Shown here: piece after piece, positions 1-5,369 of the stretch | Position numbering within the stretch: the first letter of the stretch is position 1 | Layout: each line of letters opens with the position of its first letter | DNA from: Vicinamibacteria bacterium | GTDB taxonomy: Bacteria > Acidobacteriota > Vicinamibacteria > Vicinamibacterales > UBA2999 | Direction of reading: 5' to 3' | Assembly: GCA_025924295.1 (NCBI GenBank) | Contig: JAICEG010000215.1 | Location: 1-8,681 of the forward strand | Length of the DNA stretch: 8,681 nucleotides | Translations under genes and position numbers: made by a program | The notes under the pieces: model-generated | What the model was told of the DNA's origin: nothing | Database searches by the model: none | What the model saw: the letters and a program-made list of their open reading frames with translations, nothing else

Positions 1-193
1 CAAGAATCGGCTTCAGACCACGCTCACGCGCGTGATCGTGGAAGACCACCGACGAGAACATGTTGCCGTGCTCGGTGACGGCGAGCGCCGGCATCTTCAG
101 TTTCACCGCTTCATCGAGCAGTTCGTCCACGCGGCTGGCGCCGTCGAGCAACGAGAACTCGGTATGCAGGTGAAGGTGCGTGAACTCAGGCAT
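1..193 (-). CDS. dnaE: DNA polymerase III alpha subunit, N-terminal fragment (PHP domain start)
   Basis: This is the first 64 codons of the replicative DNA polymerase catalytic subunit; the rest lies beyond the left edge. The protein opens MPEFTHLHLHTEFSLLDGAS, the classic start of the PHP domain of bacterial DnaE, and continues with MPALAVTEHGNM, the second PHP strand-loop. His6, His8 and His10 sit in the first metal-binding motif and His42 in the second, so the metal ligands look intact, unlike the degenerate PHP of E. coli DnaE. In the family, the PHP domain precedes the palm, thumb and fingers of the C-family polymerase and can bind metals for proofreading. The ATG at 193 fits the family start exactly. 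It lies six bases after the guaA stop, so the two genes are probably cotranscribed. The Shine-Dalgarno is weak (GGGAAT, inside the end of guaA). DnaE versus DnaE2 or PolC cannot be fully settled from 64 residues, but the start best fits DnaE1. Confidence 0.93.
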   Translation of the reverse strand, partial: MPEFTHLHLHTEFSLLDGASRVDELLDEAVKLKMPALAVTEHGNMFSSVVFHDHARERGLKPIL

Positions 194-199
194 TACCGA

Positions 200-1762
200 C
201 TATTCCCACTCGATGGTCGAGGGTGGTTTCGATGAGATGTCGTAGACCACGCGATTGATGCCGCGCACTTCGTTGACGATGCGCGACGAGATCGCGGCGA
301 GCAGATCATGAGGCAGACGCGCCCAGTCGGCTGTCATACCGTCGAGGCTCTCGACCGCTCTGATCGCAACCGTGTATTCGTACGTCCGCGTGTCGCCCAT
401 GACGCCGACACTCTGTACAGGCAGCAGGACGGCGAAACTTTGCCACAGTCGTTCGTACCAGCCCGCGCGGCGAATCTCGTCGGCCACGATGCGATCCGCG
501 GCGCGCAGCAAGTCGAGGCGCGGCCTCGTGATCTCGCCGAGCAGGCGAACCGCCAGGCCGGGTCCAGGAAACGGCTGCCGCACGACGAACTCGCGCTCCA
601 GCCCCAGGTCCTGACCCACGCGCCGGACTTCGTCCTTGAACAGATCGCGCAGCGGTTCCACGAGCTTGAAGTTCATCCGGTCGGGCAAACCTCCGACGTT
701 GTGATGACTCTTGATCACCACTGCCGGACCGTGGACCGAGGCCGACTCGATGACGTCCGGATAGAGCGTGCCCTGCCCGAGGAAACCGAAACCACCGAGC
801 TCGTTCGCGCGCTTCTCGAAGACGTCGATGAACGTGCCGCCGATGATCTTGCGCTTCTGTTCGGGATCGATCACTCCCGCGAGCCGCTCGAGGAACAGAT
901 CGGTGGCGTCGACGAAGTCGAGTGGCAGATGGAGCTTGTCGCGAAAGCGCTTCTGAATCTGATTGGCTTCGTCGTGCCGCAGCAGCCCGTTGTCGACGAA
1001 GATGCAGGTCAGACGATCGCCGATCGCCCGGTGGATCAGCAGCGCGGCGACGGTAGAATCCACACCTCCCGACAAACCGCATACGACTTTGCCGGTACCG
1101 ACCTGCTGTCGAATCCGATCGGTTGATTCCTCGATGAACGAGCTGATCGTCCAGTCGCCGGTGCAGCCGCACTCGCCGTAGGCAAAGTTGCGGAGGATTT
1201 CGACACCGTGCTCGGTGTGCACGACTTCGGGATGGAACAGGAGTGCGTACAACTGCCGTTCCGGCGCTTCCATCGCCACGATCGGCGCGGTGGTGCTCGT
1301 CGCAACGACGGCGAACCCGGGCGGCACCGCTCCCACGTCGTCGCCGTGGCTTGCCCAGACCCGCAGTTCGCTCGGGACCCTGTGAAAGAGGCGCGGCTCG
1401 CGGTGCGTCTCTCCTCCGCCGTTGCGCGTCACGCGCACGTGGGCATGACCGAACTCGCGATGCCCCGACCGACGCACTTCCCCACCCAGCGTCCGGGTCA
1501 TCAACTGCATGCCGTAGCAGATGCCGAGGACCGGGATTCCCAGATCGAACAAGCCGGCGTCGCACATCGGCGCGCCCTCGTCCGATACGCTGCTTGGCCC
1601 ACCGGACAGAATCAGTCCGACCGGCGCCCGCTCCCGCAGCTTGCTCAATGGGGTGTTGAAGGGGACGATCTCTGAGTAGACAGAAAGTTCACGCAGCCGG
1701 CGAGCGATGAGCTGCGTGTACTGCGAACCGAAGTCGAGAACGAGAATGGTCTGGTGTGACAC
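200..1762 (-). CDS. guaA: GMP synthase (glutamine-hydrolysing)
   Basis: GuaA catalyses the last step of GMP synthesis in the cytoplasm: XMP + ATP + glutamine gives GMP. The 520-residue product matches the usual length (about 510-525). Residues 5-195 are a class I glutamine amidotransferase domain, with nucleophile Cys82 in GICYGMQLM and His177/Glu179 in LFHPEV. Residues 200-400 form the N-type ATP pyrophosphatase domain, with the P-loop SGGVDS at 231-236. The C-terminal dimerisation domain carries RQPFPGPGLAVR (395-406) and ends in the family signature YDISSKPPSTIEWE. The start chosen is GTG at 1762, giving MSHQTILVLDFGSQYTQLIA, which matches the family. The frame stays open upstream to a TTG at 1834, but those 24 codons have no family counterpart and a candidate promoter lies inside them. 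An AAGG nine bases before the GTG is a plausible ribosome site. All catalytic motifs are present. dnaE follows six bases downstream. Confidence 0.97.
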   Translation of the reverse strand: MSHQTILVLDFGSQYTQLIARRLRELSVYSEIVPFNTPLSKLRERAPVGLILSGGPSSVSDEGAPMCDAGLFDLGIPVLGICYGMQLMTRTLGGEVRRSGHREFGHAHVRVTRNGGGETHREPRLFHRVPSELRVWASHGDDVGAVPPGFAVVATSTTAPIVAMEAPERQLYALLFHPEVVHTEHGVEILRNFAYGECGCTGDWTISSFIEESTDRIRQQVGTGKVVCGLSGGVDSTVAALLIHRAIGDRLTCIFVDNGLLRHDEANQIQKRFRDKLHLPLDFVDATDLFLERLAGVIDPEQKRKIIGGTFIDVFEKRANELGGFGFLGQGTLYPDVIESASVHGPAVVIKSHHNVGGLPDRMNFKLVEPLRDLFKDEVRRVGQDLGLEREFVVRQPFPGPGLAVRLLGEITRPRLDLLRAADRIVADEIRRAGWYERLWQSFAVLLPVQSVGVMGDTRTYEYTVAIRAVESLDGMTADWARLPHDLLAAISSRIVNEVRGINRVVYDISSKPPSTIEWE

Positions 1763-1807
1763 GATGGAGTGCCTTGCGTTCAGGCGCGGCCGAGCAACGG
1801 ACGCGGT

Positions 1808-1834
1808 ATTATCCCACAACATATAGTGGCTCAA
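1808..1834 (-). promoter_or_regulatory. candidate guaA promoter
   Basis: Read on the minus strand, GATAAT (1808-1813) resembles a -10 box. TTGAGC (1829-1834) resembles a -35 box, with a 15-base spacer that is shorter than ideal. Initiation would fall near 1800, giving a leader of roughly 40 bases before the GTG at 1762. This agrees with the short GuaA start. It is pattern matching only, and the promoter preferences of this organism are unknown. Confidence 0.25.
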
Positions 1835-3034
1835 TCGCTCTCAACGTACGTCTTATTGCTGTGCCTCTGCTTGGGCGCATGCCCTCAGCCAATCGCGGCG
1901 GCGCAGCGCGAGCCTGAAAAGAAGCCGCTGCCGGTCCCTCTGCTCCCCGCCGAGCAGGCATGGACCGTCGCGCTTCCCGCACCCGCTGCCGCTCAAGGCG
2001 CGCTCGATGAGTCACGCGCCTACATCCCTCTCCAGTCAGGCGACGTTGTGGCGATCGATCGAGAGACAGGTGAGCGCGTGTGGTCGATCACCCTGCCGAC
2101 CTCGTGGGCCCCGGTCGTCGGCGGCGACGGTGTTCTCTACGCCATCGGCAACGGTGAGACCCAGGCCGTGCGGACCGACAGCGGGGACCTGATCTGGCGC
2201 TCGCGTCTCGACGCGGAACTGATCGCTGCTCCGATCCTCCAGGACGACACACTGCTCCTGCTGGTCAAGCCCGACCAGTTGCGCGCGCTGCGCACGGCAG
2301 ACGGTTCCGAGGTCTGGCGACGTGACGTCGGCTGGCAGCTCATGTCCCCGAGCTTCACCGCGGACGCAAGCGGAGTCGTCGTTGCTGGTGGCAATCGTCT
2401 CAGCCGCTTCGCGCTGACCGATGGCCAAGCCGTGTGGGACCGCGAGCTGTCGGGTACGCTCGGGCGCCCCACGATTGCAGACGATCGCGTCTTCGTCGGA
2501 TCGACCGACAACCACCTTTACGCACTCGATGCGGCCAATGGCCGGTTGGTGTGGCCGCGCTGGCGTGCCGGCGGAGACGTCGTCGGTGCAGCTGCCGACG
2601 AGCGGCTGCTATTCGTCGCCTCGCTCGACAATCTGCTCCGCGCGCTGCGCCGCGGCAGCGGCAACCAGGTCTGGAAACGCGATCTCTCGACGCGCACGAT
2701 CGCTCCGCCATCCACCTTCGGTGGCATCGTGATCATCACAGGGAACAATCCCACGCTGGCGACCTTCAACGCCGTGACCGGCGAGCCGATTGGCACCTTT
2801 TCAGCGGCTGCGGATCTCCAGGGAGTGCCTCTGGTCGACACGACGCCTGACCCCTTTCGGGTTGCGATGATCGTCGTGACACGCGATGCCCGCGCCATTG
2901 GCCTGCGGCCGACGGGGATGATGTTTCGCGAATTACCGCTGACGCCGATTCAGGCTTTGCCGGGTCGTCCGCTCAACCGGGAGCCGATTGCGACCCCCAG
3001 TGCGCATCAGTCATCTCCGACCTCGGACAAGTAA
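1826..3034 (+). CDS. exported PQQ-type (BamB-like) beta-propeller protein
   Basis: Predicted exported seven- or eight-bladed beta-propeller of about 402 residues. The N-terminus has a hydrophobic stretch (Y8-L16), then LGAC with Cys19 as a possible lipobox, although Gly at -2 is not typical. A signal peptidase I site near IAAAQ (22-27) is the alternative. The body carries repeated PQQ-type strands in which an acidic/Gly turn is followed by a V/I-W strand: near 72-90 (TGERVWSITL), 112-128 (DSGDLIWRSRL), 151-168 (ADGSEVWRRDV), 191-208 (TDGQAVWDREL), 230-246 (ANGRLVWPRW), 269-287 (GSGNQVWKRDL) and a weaker one at 310-325. The fold is shared by BamB of the outer-membrane assembly complex and by quinoprotein dehydrogenases. 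The catalytic calcium and PQQ residues of the dehydrogenases are not apparent, so a structural or scaffold role is more likely. No other Bam gene is adjacent. The start is uncertain: GTG at 1826 lacks a clear ribosome site, and GTG at 1769 would add 19 residues, including two arginines that suit a signal-peptide n-region. Confidence 0.85.
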   Translation: MAQSLSTYVLLLCLCLGACPQPIAAAQREPEKKPLPVPLLPAEQAWTVALPAPAAAQGALDESRAYIPLQSGDVVAIDRETGERVWSITLPTSWAPVVGGDGVLYAIGNGETQAVRTDSGDLIWRSRLDAELIAAPILQDDTLLLLVKPDQLRALRTADGSEVWRRDVGWQLMSPSFTADASGVVVAGGNRLSRFALTDGQAVWDRELSGTLGRPTIADDRVFVGSTDNHLYALDAANGRLVWPRWRAGGDVVGAAADERLLFVASLDNLLRALRRGSGNQVWKRDLSTRTIAPPSTFGGIVIITGNNPTLATFNAVTGEPIGTFSAAADLQGVPLVDTTPDPFRVAMIVVTRDARAIGLRPTGMMFRELPLTPIQALPGRPLNREPIATPSAHQSSPTSDK

Positions 3035-3050
3035 CGCGCGCGTCCGCGCG
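3035..3050. terminator. GC-rich hairpin between convergent genes
   Basis: CGCGCG (3035-3040), a four-base CGTC loop, then CGCGCG (3045-3050) can form a six-base-pair stem directly after the TAA of the propeller gene. It lies in the 28-base gap before the end of the convergent aminotransferase gene. It could act as a bidirectional stop. There is no T-run on either side, so it is not a typical intrinsic terminator, and alternating CG is common in such G+C-rich DNA. Confidence 0.2.
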
Positions 3051-3062
3051 AAGTGAACTGGA

Positions 3063-4271
3063 TCAGCCGAACGCTGCCGCGAGGCGCCGTGCTCCTTCTT
3101 CGATACGGTCGGGAGACGGCGCGGAGAACGACAGTCTGATCGTGTTGTGCCCGCTGCCGTCGACGTGAAAGGCGCTGCCGACCACGAAGATCACACCATG
3201 CTGCAACGCGCGTTCGAGCAGCATCGTGTCGGTGCACCCGTCTGGGAGCGTGGCCCACAGAAAGAAGCCGCCTTTTGGCGTCGACCACGTGAGTCGGGTG
3301 CCGAGCCGGGCCCGAATTGCCTGCGACATCACGTCACGCTTGTGACGGTAAACCTCGCGCAGCTGTGGAGCAAGACGGTCAGCGACGCCCTGGCGGAGCG
3401 CCTCATGGACGATGTGCTGATCGAGGATTCCCGAAGTCAGGTCTGTTGATTGCTTGGCCGTATCGAAGCGTTCGATGAGCGCCTGGGGCGCTTTCATCCA
3501 ACCGACCCGGAAGCCGGGCGCCAGCATCTTCGAGACGGTGCTCAGATACAGCACTCGCCCGGTTCGGTCGTCCGCGGCAATGGGCCTCGTCTCGGCTTCC
3601 GTCGCGACGTCGTCGAAATACAACAATCCGTACGGATCGTCCTCGACGATCAGGACGTCGCGACGTTCGGCCCACTCGAGAACGCGCGCGCGCTTAGCGA
3701 GACCGAGGAGCGACCCGGTCGGGTTCTGAAAGTTCGGAACGAGATAGAGCAGCTTGACCACCTTGCCCGCGCGCGTCGCGCGCTGCCACGCCTCGTCGAG
3801 GTGGTCGAGATCGATCCCGTCGTCCTGGAGTTCGACTCCGACCAGTTCCGCCTGCGCGTTCCTGAACGCCGCGATCGCTCCCGTGACCGTTGGAAGCTCG
3901 ACCAGCACTACGTCGCCAGGGCTGATGAGGACGCGCGCGATGAGATCGATGCCCTGTTGCGATCCGCTCGTCACGATGATTTGCTCGAGTGTGGCTCGCA
4001 CCGACCGCGATTCGAGCACGCGCAACGCGGACTCGAGCAGGGGCTTGTAACCGCGCGTCGGTCCGTACTGCAACGCGTCGGCGTCGTGACCATCGAGCAG
4101 CCCGGTGCCGATCTCGCGGAGCTCAGTCCACGGGAAGAGCGACGCGTCGGGATAGCCCGGAGCAAACGAGACCACATCCCCCGTCTGCGCGACGACGGTG
4201 CCCATGCGGCGGATCGCCGACTCAGTCAGCTGGCGTCCGGTGGCTGACAGAAACTTCGTGTAATCGGTCAT
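3063..4271 (-). CDS. fold-type I PLP-dependent aminotransferase (LysN / MocR-aminotransferase-like, no HTH)
   Basis: A 402-residue class I/II aminotransferase, probably cytoplasmic, transferring an amino group between an amino acid and a 2-oxo acid. Seen: QYGPTRGYKPL (68-78), the phosphate-loop segment TSGSQQG (101-107), PNFQNPTG (179-186, Asn183), EDDPYG (210-215, Asp211 for the pyridine nitrogen and Tyr214), the Schiff-base lysine Lys248 in STVSKMLAPGFRVGW, and Arg379 in NTIRLSFS for the substrate carboxylate. All core catalytic residues are present. The overall pattern resembles 2-aminoadipate aminotransferases (LysN) and the aminotransferase half of MocR regulators. There is no winged-helix DNA-binding part, so it is an enzyme rather than a MocR regulator. 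The usual PTY motif after the phosphate loop reads LPTVTG (126-131), with Val129 in place of Tyr. The ATG at 4271 overlaps the TGA of the upstream membrane gene as ATGA, and no Shine-Dalgarno is seen, which points to translational coupling. The substrate cannot be read from the sequence. Confidence 0.93.
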   Translation of the reverse strand: MTDYTKFLSATGRQLTESAIRRMGTVVAQTGDVVSFAPGYPDASLFPWTELREIGTGLLDGHDADALQYGPTRGYKPLLESALRVLESRSVRATLEQIIVTSGSQQGIDLIARVLISPGDVVLVELPTVTGAIAAFRNAQAELVGVELQDDGIDLDHLDEAWQRATRAGKVVKLLYLVPNFQNPTGSLLGLAKRARVLEWAERRDVLIVEDDPYGLLYFDDVATEAETRPIAADDRTGRVLYLSTVSKMLAPGFRVGWMKAPQALIERFDTAKQSTDLTSGILDQHIVHEALRQGVADRLAPQLREVYRHKRDVMSQAIRARLGTRLTWSTPKGGFFLWATLPDGCTDTMLLERALQHGVIFVVGSAFHVDGSGHNTIRLSFSAPSPDRIEEGARRLAAAFG

Positions 4272-5242
4272 GAAACTTTGGCGGGAGCCAGCGGCTGCAC
4301 CACGGTCTCGGCCGACTCCTCGCGGTAGATCTTCAGGTAGGCGCCGACCGAGGCGAGCGCGATGAACTGGAAGACCAGGCCGCGCAGCACCCACGCCAGC
4401 AGCTGCAATGGAAGCACCGTGAGCCCGATGAAGGGGACGAAGCCAACCAGCCAGAGAGCCGCAGTCGCGAGAACCGAGGCGCCGGTTGCCAGCACGACGA
4501 GGCCAAGGATGACGAGGAACACGCTGCCGACGGTGCGCGGTCGCCGCTTGAGAAACGCCGTCACGCGCAGGGCCGCCGTCCAGATGGAGCAATCGTCAGC
4601 GGCAATGACGATCTGTGTCAGCAGATAAAACAGGTTGACGATGGTGATCCATGAGACGAAGGCGGCGGTGAGAAGGGCCGCGAGTCCCCAGCTATCTCCC
4701 GCCGTGCGAGCCAGCAGCGCCATGTAGGCGCCTCCCGACAGCAGATACACGCCCATCAGGGCGAACCCGAGGCGCGCGTACCTCGGGAAGAGGCTCTGTG
4801 CGCACTCGATGAACAGGTCTACGGAAAACGCCGACGCTCGCGCGAGCGATTCAGGCATCAGCGGCGGGCGCTCGATGGGGCCGGCATCGCGTTCGCCTCT
4901 CGCCATTGTTCCGACTGTCCCTCCCTTGACGAGAAAGACGAACAACGACCCTCCGACGAGCACGACGGCCAACGCCGCAAGCCAGGCGGCCAGTACCGCC
5001 GGACGCACGAGCAGTGTGGACGCGATTGTCGTCGCCAGCTGTCGCCACTCGAGCGACATGAGTTCGATTGGCTCGGCCCCGACGACCAGCGCGACCAGGA
5101 ACACGCCGCCGATGAGGGGCGCTGCAACCAGTAGCTTGAATAACGAGTCAGCAGTAGCCTGCACGATCGCGACCGGCCAGTTGGCTGCCGCAACCAGCGC
5201 ACCACGCTTGAGTACATCCTTGATCGTGAAGGCGAAGGACAC
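4268..5242 (-). CDS. polytopic membrane protein of unknown function
   Basis: An unrecognised 324-residue integral membrane protein. About six hydrophobic segments are visible: roughly 33-56, 80-106, 154-178, 187-214, 237-263 and 266-302. A hydrophilic loop lies at 107-150, rich in charged residues and prolines (ARGERDAGPIERPP). A basic loop KRRPR (232-236) should lie on the cytoplasmic side. The C-terminal tail (303-324) is polar. The N-terminus FTIKDVLKRGALVAAANW looks like an amphipathic entry helix of the kind seen in uncharacterised transporter-like or glycerophosphodiester phosphodiesterase membrane-domain-like proteins, but I cannot place it in a named family. The start is GTG at 5242, with no clear ribosome site. 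It is the first gene of a two-gene unit with the aminotransferase, which starts four bases before its end. The pairing suggests the membrane protein and the enzyme are made together, but no shared substrate can be inferred. Confidence 0.8.
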   Translation of the reverse strand: MSFAFTIKDVLKRGALVAAANWPVAIVQATADSLFKLLVAAPLIGGVFLVALVVGAEPIELMSLEWRQLATTIASTLLVRPAVLAAWLAALAVVLVGGSLFVFLVKGGTVGTMARGERDAGPIERPPLMPESLARASAFSVDLFIECAQSLFPRYARLGFALMGVYLLSGGAYMALLARTAGDSWGLAALLTAAFVSWITIVNLFYLLTQIVIAADDCSIWTAALRVTAFLKRRPRTVGSVFLVILGLVVLATGASVLATAALWLVGFVPFIGLTVLPLQLLAWVLRGLVFQFIALASVGAYLKIYREESAETVVQPLAPAKVS

Positions 5243-5369
5243 GGGGGTGTCTCAATGGTACTCCCGAATCAACGTCCCCTTGCGAATCCCTGGTTTCCAA
5301 GCCTTTCGAATCGCCAATCGCCAAGCAGCACTCACAAACTAATCAACATTCACCGATCCGAAATCTACA
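5243..5369. other. divergent intergenic spacer, relatively A+T-rich
   Basis: These 127 bases separate the minus-strand membrane-protein/aminotransferase unit from the plus-strand kinase and should hold the promoters of both. The spacer is visibly less G+C-rich than the coding DNA around it, especially 5330-5369. CGAATC occurs three times (5265-5270, 5283-5288, 5307-5312), and a seven-base tandem repeat sits at 5309-5324. No convincing -35/-10 pair was found on either strand. An in-frame TAA at 5340-5342 closes the kinase frame upstream. Confidence 0.5.
5309..5324. repeat. short heptanucleotide tandem repeat
   Basis: The unit AATCGCC is present twice in tandem followed by a partial AA, inside the divergent spacer. 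With only 2.3 copies it may be chance. Short heptameric repeats do occur in intergenic DNA of several bacterial groups, and a protein-binding role is possible but unproven. Confidence 0.4.

Noticed and set aside
308..1126. Open frame of 272 codons on the plus strand within guaA
   Set aside because: It is antisense to the fully conserved GuaA coding sequence. Its product is low in hydrophobic structure and has no recognisable motif, as expected for a shadow in G+C-rich DNA.
306..1565. Open frame of 419 codons on the minus strand, in another frame of guaA
   Set aside because: The product is Arg/Ala-rich and repetitive without any domain, which is a typical out-of-frame shadow of a G+C-rich gene.
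3450..4247. Open frame of 265 codons on the plus strand opposite the aminotransferase
   Set aside because: It is antisense to a gene with all PLP-enzyme motifs intact. Its product is Arg/Glu-rich with no motif.
4272..4592. N-terminal extension of the aminotransferase by 107 codons
   Set aside because: The frame is open, but the extension lies wholly inside the membrane-protein gene, reads as low-complexity Arg/Ala/Gly sequence, and the family start matches the ATG at 4271.
5300..5330. Sigma-54 promoter suggested by TTGGCG words on the minus strand
   Set aside because: The conserved GG and GC elements are not at the required spacing.
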